DNA from: Microcebus murinus | Lineage: Eukaryota; Chordata; Mammalia; Primates; Cheirogaleidae | Assembly: GCF_040939455.1 (NCBI RefSeq) | Contig: NC_134116.1 | Span: 75,347,900-75,411,899, forward strand | DNA length: 64,000 bases | Reading direction: 5' to 3' | Shown: in pieces, positions 12,118 through 23,689 of the stretch | How positions within the stretch are numbered: position 1 is the stretch's first letter | Layout of the letters: every line of letters starts with the position of its first letter | Made by a program: the position numbers and the translations under genes | The notes under the pieces: generated by a model | The model's database searches: none | Seen by the model: only the letters and a program-made list of their open reading frames with translations | Told to the model about the DNA's origin: nothing

Positions 12118-12968
12118 TTTCTTTTTTTTCCAAAATATTAAGGAGGTACAAATGTTTAGGTTACATTGATTGCTTTTATAATGCTTGAGTCCTGGCTATA
12201 GCTGTACCCATCAGCCAAAAAGAGTTCACTGTATTCATTAGGTAGATTTTGCTCCACCACTCCACCCACCTCTTCTCTGACTGATTTCCACTGAGCTTTA
12301 ATTCCCTCTGTGCACATGAGTGCTCATCAATTGGTTCCAATTAAATAGTGAGTACATGTGGTGTCTCTTTTTCCATTCTTGAGATACTTCACTTAGGAAA
12401 ATAGTCCCCAGTTCGATCTGCATTGTTACAAAAAGTATTAATTCCTCTTTTTGTGGCTGAGTAATATTCCATGGCATAAATATACCACATTTTATTAATA
12501 CACTCATGAATTGATGGGCACTTGGGTTGATTACACATCTTTGCAATTGTGAATTGTGCTACAATAAACATTTGAGTGCAGTATCTTTTTACAAAGAATT
12601 CAAGCAAATCAGCAAGAAAAAACAAATAACCCTATTAAAAAGTGGCTAAAAGACATGAAGAGAAGCTTCTCAGAAGAAAGACAGATGGCTAATAAACATA
12701 GAAAAAAATACTCAATGTCACTAATCATCAGGGAAATGCAAATTAAAACCACAATGAGGTATCACCTTACACCACTTAGAATGGCTTTTAGTAAAAAGTC
12801 CAAAAACAATAGATGTTGGCATGGATGTAGAGAGGAAGGAATGCTTATACACTGTCGACAGAACTGCAAATTAGTATAACCCCTATGAATAACAAAGAGC
12901 TATAAGTAGATCTAACATTCAATCCAGCAATCCAACTATTGGGTATCTACTCAAAGGAAAGGAAGATG
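12118..12968 (-). mobile_element. Young L1 with 5' inversion (twin-primed)
   Basis: The element lies on the minus strand. Reading plus, 12118-12590 is the reverse complement of the L1 3' end: poly(T), 'ggaggtacaaatgtttaggt', then ORF2 C-terminus text up to 'gagtgcagtatcttttt'. At 12591 the orientation flips, and 'acaaagaattcaagcaaatc' to 'ctactcaaaggaaagg' is sense-strand ORF2. In ORF2 this segment normally sits directly upstream of the 3' piece, and only a few bases appear lost at the join. This is the classic twin-priming 5' inversion. The 3' terminal phrase is shared with the other young L1 tails in this window. Confidence 0.88.
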
Positions 12969-13125
12969 TTTCAGCTGTCAATTTTATTATTACTCTGTTG
13001 AAGGGATTGTGTATTTGGGGTTTGTAGAGTTTCCTGAATCTATGATATCTTTCATCAGATTTGGAAAATTCTCAGCAATTATCTCTTCAACTATTGCTTA
13101 TGCCCCATAGATCTCTCCTTGGATG
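12969..13125 (-). mobile_element. Old L1 internal fragment, antisense, right of the nested insertion
   Basis: 'ggattgtgtatttggggttt' and 'caattatctcttcaactatt' continue antisense L1 text beyond the inserted young L1. It ends at the LTR at 13131. Confidence 0.55.
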
Positions 13126-13130
13126 CCTAA

Positions 13131-13543
13131 TGCTATAGTTTGAATACGTGTCCCCTCCAAATCTCATGCTGAAATTTGACCCCCAGTGTTGGAAGTGGGA
13201 CCTAATGGAAGGTGTTTGGGTCATGCAGATACCTCATGCATAGATTAATACCCTTCTTGCCAGGGGCAGGGGGTGAAGTGTGACTGAATTCTCACTCTAT
13301 TAGTTCCCTCAAGAGCTGGTTGTTCAAAATAGCCTCCATACTCTCCCTCGTTCTATTGCTTTACCTCTCACCATGCACGTGCTGACTCCCTTTCACCTTC
13401 TGACATGAGTGGAAGCAGCTTGAGGACCTCAACAAATGCCCAATCTTCCAGCCAACAGAGTCATGATCCAAATAAACCATTTTCCTTTATTAATTACCCA
13501 GCCTCAAGTATTCATTTATAGCAACACAAAATAGACTAAGACA
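13131..13543 (+). repeat. Solo MaLR LTR (MST/THE1-like)
   Basis: A complete-looking LTR of about 410 bp. It begins 'tgctatagtttgaatacgtg', then 'cccctccaaatctcatgctg', 'ggacctaatggaaggtgttt' and 'cgccatgagtggaagcagc'-like text (here 'gacatgagtggaagcagctt'), a polyadenylation signal within 'ccaaataaaccattttcctt', and ends 'acaaaatagactaagaca'. No gag/pol sequence adjoins it, so it is a solo LTR of an ancient ERVL-MaLR element. The exact subfamily is uncertain. Confidence 0.85.
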
Positions 13544-16364
13544 CTTAACATTGGTCTCAAATTTAGTCTATCCAAAATAAAACTTTTGGTTTTCTCCCGA
13601 AAACCTATTATTCCTCAATTCTTCTCCAATTAAGTAAAGCCCATCATATCTACCAAGTTGCTCAGGACAAAAACCTAGGAATACTCCTCAATTCCACTCT
13701 TTCCCTTGTATCCTCCCACCCCCATGAATCCATCAATATATCCTATGAGTCCTATAGTGTATGAATATGTACAAGTATTATTTGTCAATTAAAAAAGAGA
13801 AATACAGAAAATGTATATATGACAATTTTATATATTATAAAAGTTCTCAAAAAATAAAGTAATATTATTACATAAAATCTAAAAAAAGGAAAAGAATAAG
13901 AAATAAGAGTCTGCATTAGCTCAAGAATAAACAATTTAAAGAAATTTAAATACCTGATGATAACCAAAATAGTTTATTTCTGTTTTTCATTTATTATCAT
14001 TTTTTTGCTTAATCTTGATAAGAAGAGCAACAGAATATTTTCTGTACTGCATATAAACAGACACAAAATATAGGGGTCTGCTCCCTTAGGTTTTTTGTTT
14101 TACTACTTATTCTTTAAAAAGCCGTATGAGTATTACTGAAAGGAAAAAGTCTGTCTTGACAATGATAAGTGATTTACAAATGGACCAAAGTCCAGCCTTT
14201 GTAAAATTACTTTAAGGACCAGTAAGAATAAATTGGAATTTAATAGCTATGATCGATGTCAACATGAAGTCATCTGAACAGTGAGCTGTCCGGTTAAATT
14301 CATGGGAACCTGGGAGAGCCAGCTTTAATTACTTCACTTTGAGGACTCAGAAACCCAGAGCAAGTTAAGAGAGCCAGGTCCAGGGAGTGTAGGAGTGGAA
14401 GCCTGGGTCAGGATTCCCATGAGTGTTTCGATAGCTCTAAATGTATTTTGTCTTTGAGAAGAATGTGCAGCTGATATGCAGATTATCAAAGCAACCCTGT
14501 GTAAACATTACAGATGGGTGATTTTGAAAGAAATTTGAGAGAAGTTTCTGGCAAAGTCCTCCCTACTACTTAAATATTCTTCAACCTTCTCCTTTCTGCT
14601 TGCACCTAAGAGTAATGGGAAACCAAGAGCCTCCTGTGCACGCTCACAATCGTGGCATGGAAACACTGAGAGGAGATTGCCCAGCCCAGTGCTCCCCAAC
14701 TCTGGTCTGAAATAAAGTTTCCATCAATCAGTCTATGGTGAAATTAAAAAAAGAGAAGGCATGTAGGGAGCTTTTTGTAATGCTGAATTTCTAAGGTCTG
14801 AGATTACAGACTGAGATTCTGAGATTATAGTCTGAGATTCTGCTTTTCTGGAGTTAAAATGTCTTTTATGAACTCTCTGTGGGAAACAAAAGTAAAGAAA
14901 AAAAAAGATACTGATGGTGGCAGGTGATGACTAAGGATGTTTTAAAACTACTTGGTTGTCAAAATAAAATTTGGAGTATTTTCCCCAAACATAACCAGTC
15001 CCTAAGATCCAAAAATTATAAGGCCTGAGTCCCACTGTCGGACGGAAGTCCAACAAGAGGAGCACTATGAGCAGCCACCAACTGAGCAGAGGGAACATCT
15101 CAGGTAGATGAGACCAGGACCAGGACCTGTGGCATCACACTGAGACCCAATCACCCCATCCTCCTCCTACAGCTCTAATCTAACCCAGCAAGATGAGAGA
15201 GCGCTTACCAGAATTCTGGTAGAATGAAGAGAAAACCACCAGCGTTACCAGTTGTCACCTTCTGATAACTCAGGGTGAGAGTTAAACCACCACGGAAGTA
15301 AAGGTTCCAAGGCCAGAAACAGATAAATTTGTAATGAAGATTAACACTATTATAAAGTAATAAATTATACATTATTATACCCCAATGTGGATTTTCACCC
15401 GAATAGGCTAAAATGCACATCTAAAATTCTCTAGGTTCTTAACTTGGGAGAAAATGCTGTTTTCTGACAGCTATTTCCTCTGACTTTTTTTTTCCTTTAA
15501 GGCAGCCCTGTAAGCCCTTCATCTTTGTTACAAGCAAATAACGATGAATGATATGAACAGAAAATGCTCTGAATTCCTTAGAAAAAGAGGCAAGAAATTA
15601 TGCATTGTCTAGTTATTTGTGCTGTTCTTTTCAGGATTCCCAAAGAATCATTAACTGTCTCAGGACATCAGACCATCAGGGTCCTGGAGTCTGAGCACAC
15701 GAAACACATGCTGAGGGTGACAGCTGTGCAGAGAAGGCTCAGCAGTGCAATCACTCCCCCGGGTCCTCGTACCAGTATTTCAGGGAAAAGACCAGAAGCT
15801 GCAACCGTCGGTCACTGAGCAAAACAGTAAGCCTGGGACGCAGTTGCAAAGCTGCCTACATCCTCACGACACCTAAGCGGAGTCACGCCGCCCAGACTCA
15901 AGACCGGTTTACGAGAAAACACCACACCCTTTGATAGATACAGTAATTCCAATATTCTTCATCTCATTACTGAAGGAAGCCCACACCTACTGATTAAGAA
16001 TTATAATAGAGTTTAAATATGTGAGTGTTCTCGTGTGAAAAGCTTTAACCTTTCCTTCCACTGGACATTTTTTAAGTGATGCAAAGTGATATTTGGCAGA
16101 AAAGAAAACCAGTGCTGAAAGTCTGCTTAAGAAATTTACTGAAGCTGTGAATGGCATTCCTCCTTCACAGAGGCACCTAGCACATTGAGTGGGTCCAGAA
16201 ATTTCACTTTGTATTGTTGGTCAATCCAATGCCCCTCCCCCATATTTTTGTCTTATAAATTTTTTCTTAAATTAAAAAAATCTGTATTAAATCAAATAGG
16301 AGGGAAAATATGGGGAGGAGAGAAAGAAAGCTTTGGTCCCCAAAGCCATAAGCAAGTCTTATTT
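13544..16364. other. Long non-coding stretch
   Basis: AT-rich, mostly unique-looking sequence. Short frames on both strands have no domain signature. A local direct duplication of 'agattctgagattatagtct'-type text is visible near 14800-14840. Confidence 0.4.
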
Positions 16365-16380
16365 AATAGTAACATGATAG

Positions 16381-16711
16381 GCCGGGTGCGGTGGCTCACG
16401 CCTGTAATCCTAGCGCTCTGGGAGGCCAAGGCGGGAGGATAGCTCAAGGTCAGGAGTTCGAAACCAGCCTGAGCAAGAGTGAGACTCCGCCTCTACTAAA
16501 AATAGAAAAAAATTAATTGGCCAACTGAAAATATATAGAAAAACTTAGCCGGGCATGGTGGCGCATGCCTATAGTCCCAGCTACTCGGGAGACTGAGGCA
16601 GGAGGATCGTCTGAGCCCAGGAGTTTGAGGTTGCTGTGAGCTAGGCTGATGCCACGGCACTCTAGCCCAGGCAACACAGTGAGACTCTGTCTCAAAAAAA
16701 AAAAAAAAAAA
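16381..16711 (+). repeat. Strepsirrhine-type Alu with perfect target-site duplication
   Basis: A complete dimer beginning 'gccgggtgcggtggctcacg'. After the left arm it has a linker with 'attaattggccaactgaaaa' and 'tatatagaaaaacttagccg', and the right arm reads 'gttgctgtgagctaggctga' and 'tgccacggcactctagccca'. It ends in an A tail (about 16694-16711). The direct repeat 'tagtaacatgatag' is perfect at 16367-16380 and 16714-16727, so the insertion is fairly young and marks the lineage. Confidence 0.96.
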
Positions 16712-16727
16712 AATAGTAACATGATAG

Positions 16728-18590
16728 ACATATTTGCTTAATATTAAAGAGCAAAGGTAAAAGCTAAAAATTTTGCCATTCTTGGCAACTGTCTCGCACA
16801 AGATTAGACTGACTCACATTCTCCCACCATTATTCTGCCCTCCTCTGTCTACCAACTGCCACTGAGAGAGAGTAGGTATGATTTAAAACTTTCTTATGTT
16901 ATCATGGGCCTGCAGGGATTTAGAAATTATTTATGTAACTTAAACACTTACTTCAGGTAGCAGGTGTAAGATGTTACTGCATTTTTATTTATTCATGATC
17001 CTACCACCATAAAACCTTATCTGAATTTTTAAATTTATTTTATCATTTCAACCAATCTTCATAATAAATTATTAAATATATTTTAAGGACAACATAGTGG
17101 CTTTAAAATGCAGGCAGGGACATTATATCTAGAAGGATATCCTTGAGTCAAATAATGCAAGACAGAAAAACCTGTCTAGTTCTCGACCAGAAATAAAGAC
17201 TAAATTCAAGCTACTTCAAGTTAAAATGAAAATTACATACACTCTGTCTAAAAAAAACATTGAGGCCATGCTCTAAGTCTTAGATAAAGCCATCTTTAAA
17301 ATAACTACATGAAGAGAATTTACAGTAAATGTATTTACCTCAAACCATTTCAAAATAACTTTTGAAACCCATCTGAAGACCAAGAATCAATCACTTTAGT
17401 ATTTTGACACAGATACGTCTAACCCATAGTTTCCAGCACCCAAGAAGCACAGCTGCCATAGGAGGCAATAATAAAAGCCATAAAGGCGCGTGCCAAGAAG
17501 CAGGAGGCAGCACACAGCTTCGATGCTTCCGTGGTCTTCCCTGCACACTTGCCTGAGCATCTGTGCTCACCAGCTATTTGAAGCTCAGGAAAATGATGCT
17601 CCAGTCATCTGAATTTCACACCGCTTACGGTGAGCTCTGGTGCAACTGACATGTAAGCTGGGGTCAAAACAATGAGAGGTGCAGTCACCAGCACCAGGAA
17701 CGAGGCACCCTCTCAGAGCAGACACAAACACGGTGCACACATGTGCTCCATGCACAGGGCAAACATCTTCTCGCTGATGAGCATCAGAAGCATGGACCTG
17801 GGGAGGCACTAAAATACCCCTCTCATGAATAATGACACAGCCCATGAGTGGCCCCTCCTCCCCCTTCTTTACACTTAGCCCTTTAGAGACAAGTGAGAAG
17901 CCCAAAAACATTCTATTAGCTTTTGCAATGAAGAAAAGGAGGAATCCAAACTCTAAGCGGAATTCTCCGACAGCCTCCGATGGTTTGTTTCTAGCTTTGT
18001 TTCTCAGTTGGTCTCATTCATCAAGGAAATCACGAGAGAAAAGCAATTACAAAGACCTGCAGCAGCTGAGCATGCAAGAGACCATCGCTCTAGTGTAGCT
18101 GATCCTCCGACCTACAAAGTCACCACGGGGAAAACCTGCTAGTTGGTGCTCAGTGACACTGCTCTTTCTTTGCTGGCTTAACCGAGGAGCCAATTTCAAG
18201 TGGAATACCCCAGACATACCGTCATCCATGCACGGCACGGGAGACCCCACCATCAACAAAAATCCTAAATGTTACATCGCACAAGTTTTATTTTCTCCCT
18301 GATTAAAAATGCAGCCCATGATGTACACTTGGTGCTAAAACCATCTGCATAACTAAGCTCGGCCTCTCATTATCAAGCGCTTACAGAGGAATCATAAAGT
18401 CATGCTTGGAAGCGTAAATGGCGGGGAACATAATGGCAGTTTGCCAACTTAACATGAAGATTTCATATTTTCTGGGTGTTTCATCACTTTAATTTGACTC
18501 TGACACCTGAGTGCAGGCCTGACCCAAAGGACTGGGGAAAGAACTAGAACCAGAATGAAAATAAAAGGGACTCCATTAGCTCCACATTCA
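16728..18590. other. Non-coding stretch
   Basis: No supported gene. Frames near 17585-18260 occur on both strands and have no recognisable domain or consistent splice sites. Confidence 0.4.
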
Positions 18591-18597
18591 TGCTTCT

Positions 18598-18730
18598 AAA
18601 GCAATGTTTCTTGAAAGCACAGACCTCCGCACAATCTGCAGTACAGTCTTCAACAGTGCTTAAAAGAGATGCAAGTCCTGAACCCACAGTTACTCCAGGT
18701 CAGACCCTGGAATCTATAGGTGTAATTCTT
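18598..18730 (+). repeat. Diverged MER5A-like hAT fragment
   Basis: 'gcaatgtttcttgaaagcac' and 'gatgcaagtcctgaacccac' to 'aggtcagaccctggaatcta' follow the layout of the MER5A nonautonomous hAT-Charlie element. Strongly diverged. Confidence 0.4.
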
Positions 18731-18840
18731 ACGCACCGTAAAATCTGCTCCATGAGCTACCTACCAGCTGGCCTATTGCTGAACAAAAGAGCCATCGATG
18801 CTATCATCTACTTCACAGGCAGGTTAATATACTGAACAGA

Positions 18841-18937
18841 CATGCACACACACACAGACACGCACATACAAACACATGCACACCCACATGTACATACACG
18901 CAAACTCACACATACACACACAGACACATATACATAC
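18841..18937. repeat. Interrupted (CA)n microsatellite
   Basis: About 100 bp of CA-rich sequence with frequent interruptions (CAGACA, CATACA, CACATG), suggesting an old, degenerate repeat. Confidence 0.8.
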
Positions 18938-19021
18938 ATTGGCAGTTGTATTCACTTGAAAGGATTTTATATTTTATTTCAAATTTAAGTCAAAAGTACA
19001 ATTATGACTTCATTTTCTTCT

Positions 19022-19480
19022 AGAATGTTTGTAGCAGCATAATTCACAATTGCAAAGATGTGGAAACTACCCAAGTGCCCATCAATACATGCATGGATTA
19101 ATAAAATGTGGTATATATATACCATGGTGTTCTAGTCAGCCACAAAAAACAATGTGATGGTGATCTAGCACCTCTTGTATTATCCTGGATAGAGCTGGAG
19201 CCCACTCTACTAAGTGAAGTATCTCAAGAATGGAAAAACAAGCACCACATGTACTCACCATCAAACTGGTATTAACTGATCAACCCTTAAGTGCACATAC
19301 AGTAGTAACATTCACTGGATGTTGGGCAGGGGGGAGGGGGGATGGGCGTATACACACCTGATGGGTGCAGTGGCACCATCTGAAGGATGGACACGCTTGA
19401 AGCTCTGACTTGGGTGGAGCAAAGGCAATATACATAACCTAAACATTTGTATCCTCGTAATATGCTAAAATTAAAAAAAA
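19022..19480 (+). mobile_element. Young strepsirrhine-type L1, 5'-truncated, sense
   Basis: ORF2 C-terminal text ('gtagcagcataattcacaat', 'gatgtggaaactacccaagt', 'ggtatatatataccatggtg', 'agaatggaaaaacaagcacc') leads into a G-rich 3' UTR ('gggcaggggggaggggggat'), 'ggacacgcttgaagctctga', 'aacctaaacatttgtatcct' and an A-rich end. The 3' UTR matches the tail at 52592-52876 and differs from human L1PA. ORF2 is truncated and not functional. Confidence 0.85.
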
Positions 19481-22400
19481 ATGTTTCTCTGTCTAAACTA
19501 AACAAAAAAAATCAATTACTGGCAGCTGTCAATTATGTACATGAGGCAAAAAAAAAAAAAAGAAAGAAAGAAAACCAAAGTTTTAAAAACAAACAACAAG
19601 AAAGACAACATCATGAAAATAAATTGTTGATCACAGACTTGCAATGATGGTCCATATTTGCCAGTCAACAACTTGTACCGCTCCTTCTCTGAGGAATCAC
19701 CCAATTTTCCCCACGGGAGTACTGAAGTGAAAACGCCTGGTAGTACTAAAGTAACTGGCTAGCATCTTAGGTGTGAAGAATCTGAGCAGGGTATTTCTGT
19801 TTAAAAAGCTTAAAACCCTACAGCTCTTCATCAAGCACAATCTTGCTCCCACACCTGTTTAATCTTCCCGTGATTTAGTTTGGTCCATTAATTTATTATA
19901 CCATTATAGGATTTTAACACATTCATGGACTTTATTCTTTTAATGCATTTTCACTTATGTTTTACCAATTATGACTTGTTTGACATTTATTAAATGGTGT
20001 AAAAAGAAGCAGAAAAGTCTTTTAAAAGTTGGGTTTTGCTCCACAGTTTATTAATATGATCTTCAAATAAGACTGAGCACCAAGGTCTGCTAATTCTTTG
20101 CAAGTAACAAAAAAGCTGGATCATAAATTTCAGAACAATCTAAGCTTTATTCTAAGAAACTAGATTCGGGATTCCTCGCTACAGATCCTAAAACATCAGT
20201 GGAGCCCCCATAAAAATTTGTCGTCCCCTGCTCTGATCTCCTAGCAGTCCACAGCACATGGTACACTTATTTTGACACATTTACATCCTGGAATTGTAAC
20301 AATAAGTAATTGTCGTTATTTATTTATGTCTATCTCATCCAAAAAAAAAAAAAAGCAGCTGAAGCATCTTCTATAAGGTCACTATAAATATTCTGTCACC
20401 TCAAATAGACAATAAGCTCACATAATGCCCAGAGTTCTCAGAAGTATTCTGGCTCCAAATATTTTACTGAACCCCTAGAATATTCTGTTCCCTCCAATTC
20501 CTGTCCTCCCACACACAGCATTGCAGGAAATAGGGTTTTATTTTTAGAAACTCTTCTAAAGAGAAATGAACACCTTTCCCCACGTCCCTTCCTGTCCTGA
20601 CGACCTCCGCTGGGTTGATGGCTAGCACTCTCAGTCGGTTCTCCGCAGCTCCGAGCACATAACAAAGGACTGCTTATTCTTTTCAATGTTTTCATGGAAC
20701 GTTCCATCAGGCCGCTTGGCTTTTAATCACGGAGAGTATAAATTCTTGCAGAAATGAGCCCAACAGAACATAAAGCCCTTATTCCATCACATTATTTTAA
20801 AGTGGAATACTGAATCGGGTGGTTGCCTTTCCTTAACAAAAAAGCAACAGAAACTTCAAATGTGCTTTCCAGAGATGGTGATTAACTGAACTAAGCCACC
20901 CACAGCCTAACGTGGGCCTCTTGGTGACCAACACAAGCCCTGGCAAGAGGATCAGTGGGAGTCAAGGGGCCTGCCCCGGAGCAGAGAGCAGTGTCTTTAA
21001 ACTGGCCCACATGAGGACTCAGTAATGGCAAACAGTAGGAACTCAATAAACACATGCTGAGTAAAGGGATGAAGAAAAGGGTCTTCAGGGTCTCAGAAAC
21101 CTGAGAATCCTTCAAGTGCTTCCCACACCTCTGCCTGTGAGATGTGCCCACATTTGCCCCCTCAGCCCTACCTGGGTACCCAGTAGGACCCAGGTAGCAG
21201 CAATGACAGCAGCAGCAGAAACCTAGTAAGTCCCAGGAAATGCTCCCCGCCCTAAACACCAACCTGGTGAGCCAGGAGCCTGGAATCTCAAGAGCTAAAG
21301 GAGTCAAGCACTTGCCATGATACATCCCTAAACCACAGAGCTCTCCTGACTGGTCATGCTCCCAGCTCGTTCACATGGTGGGCTAGCAGGATACCCTGAA
21401 ATCAGAGTGACCTTGCCTTCCCCATAAAATAGTGCAGAAACAACCCCACTTCCCTTTTACTCTTCATGGACCCTCATAACATACGTGTTAGGGTTAGCAT
21501 GTCATTAACACTTGCTACAGTGTGAACTCAAAACTGGTAAGTTTCTAGGGGAACTGCCTGCATTTGTGAACATGTGGTCGGGGAGCTGTGGGTGCTTAGA
21601 AATTCACCTACATGAGTCTTCACAGACTCTCCAGAAGTGGACAAAGTGGTAGGAAAGCCCACGATATGCAGTTGTAATCAGTGATTCCTAACCTGTGCCT
21701 TCTGAATCCCAGGAAACTAACTGCATGGGGGCTGAGGGCCGAAAATCAACTTTATATTAAAACAGATCTGTCATCAGCAGAAGCGAAAATGGCTGTGTGG
21801 CACTGTGAAAACATTGTTCTTCTGTGAAAATGAGTTATTTTCCTCACTGGAAGCCCACCCCGGGCAAATGCAGGGAGACAGGTGCGCAAAGCTATTACCA
21901 TCTTCTCCTAAGGTCAGAGATCCTCAGCCTCAGGCTACATTGGAATGTTTACAAGGGGTTAATGACAATATGGGTTTCTATATAAAGGCTTGGGGTGAAC
22001 CACTGCACTAGATCATGATTTGTGTCATCTCACTAGTTTCCCAGTGGGCTAGGTGTATCCCTCAAACCAACAAACTGCAACTGCATGGGAGGGTTTAGGA
22101 TGACCTGAAAGGTTTGAATCTTTTGGAACTAGATTTTACTAAGGAATGATCTCCCTGTCTAAGTGACAAAGTCTGTAGACCTGCCTCTGGGAGTCCAAAA
22201 AGTCAATTGCTCAGGAAACACGAGGAAAGCTGGAAGTACAAAGGAATGAAGAAAAAAAGTTCTTGGATTTGATGAGTTGGGGGGCTCTGTTTTAACTGTC
22301 TTTGGATAAAGATGAAGCTTCATCACCAAAGCTCTCCTACACATTAGTGGAATGTTTAGGAACAAAAACATGAGATAGCATGTGAATGACTTTTAAATGT

Positions 22401-22555
22401 TTGCATTTTCTGTAATTTCTTCTTCTTTCTGATCTCCCTTAGCAGAGTAATAGGTAATTATTTAAATACATAATGAATGTATGAATGTTGAAATGATGAC
22501 ACAAATAAAATTTCAGCACATTTGGGAAACAGGAAAAAGGAAGAATTGCTCATGA
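19481..22555. other. Non-coding stretch with minor repeat traces
   Basis: Mostly unique-looking sequence. 'ggaactcaataaacacatgc' near 21040 is an L2/MIR-like 3' end trace, and A-runs occur near 19548 and 20341. The minus-strand frame at 20891-21325 has no recognisable family features. Confidence 0.4.
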
Positions 22556-22559
22556 AACC

Positions 22560-23380
22560 ATCGCTCTACTGGGAAATATCTATTATGATGTATTTCTTCT
22601 TTTTCATACATGTTTAACTGAACTCATTTTGTATATAAAATCTTGATGCCTACTTTTTCAGTTACTGTCACATTAAATTTTTTTCTGTTACAATAATCCT
22701 CAAAATTATCACTTTTAACGACCAGAGAATTCACCCAGGGGATGTATCCCAGTCTCTGAGCTTTTTACATGTTTTCAATTTTCCAATATTATAAATAAAG
22801 CTATAGTCAACAACCTGTGTGTAGAGAGTTTTCCTTTTTATACTAGTTTCTTAGGATAAATTCCACAAGGGACACTGACTCATATTCCCACATTTACTGA
22901 TTTTTGGATCACCTGTCAAATTACCTTTCAAAGGTTTTACACTAACTTACAATATAAACAACCAAATAGAAGAGTATATGTGTACTGACACAAGTATTGT
23001 TTTCATTTATTTCTTTTCAAATTTAGTGGATAAAAACTGTGCCTTCTTCCCATTTGCTATTTTTTATTTGGTTGAGACTGGCCTATTTCTATATGTTTAT
23101 CAGCTACAATTCTTCCAAATTGTCTATTCATGTTCTTTGCCCATTTATCTATTAATATTTCTCAATTTGAATAAGTTCTCTATATAACAAATATATTGAT
23201 ATGTGATCATATTTACAGCAAATATATTTCCCACTCTGACTGCATTTTGTTTTCGTATCAGATGATTTTACTTTTATGAAGTCAAATCCCTTGATCACTT
23301 CTAGCTCTTGAAAATCATCAATCTTCCAGGGGCTTCATAAACATTAAATTCTATTTTCTTCTGTTTTTTTCTAATGTGAC
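22560..23380 (-). mobile_element. Old L1 or HAL1 fragment, antisense
   Basis: The plus strand carries typical reverse-complement L1 3' text: 'ttaggataaattccacaagg', 'aaattacctttcaaaggttt', 'tgttctttgcccatttatct' and 'tgaagtcaaatcccttgatc'. Highly diverged with broken frames. The subfamily is not resolved. Confidence 0.65.
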
Positions 23381-23689
23381 TGTGCTGTTGTCAAATAAGA
23401 CTGCACTCAAGAAACTTCAATTATATATACTTAAAAATGTACCTTATTTTGTAAAAATCGAACTACTATGCACTTAATAATTTCAAAAAAATGAAAACTC
23501 TTTGTTAATTTTAAAGTTAACTACCCTTTTAATGACTACATTGTGTCTGCTTTTTGTTGGAAGCCATTTGAATATTTGGTTGCAGCATGGAGGTCCACAG
23601 TTTCAAGTGATCCTCTAGATGGGTATCAGTCATCTGTGACCTTAAGAACATCCTGGTTTGGGTTAGGCAGGAGAATGTAGATTCAAAGC

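Noticed and set aside
12059..12980. 'tcagctgtca' on both sides of the twin-primed L1 as a target duplication
   Set aside because: On the left it lies about 55 bp from the poly(T) end, too far to be the duplication. It is probably host L1 sequence or coincidence.
16496..16801. Minus-strand frame of 101 codons
   Set aside because: It is the antisense of an Alu. Similar Alu frames occur at 7179-7397, 42278-42496, 46283-46513 and 47283-47489.
21891..22012. Possible MER-type fragment ending in 'gaaccactgcactagatcat'
   Set aside because: Only the last few bases resemble a hAT terminus. The rest could not be matched.
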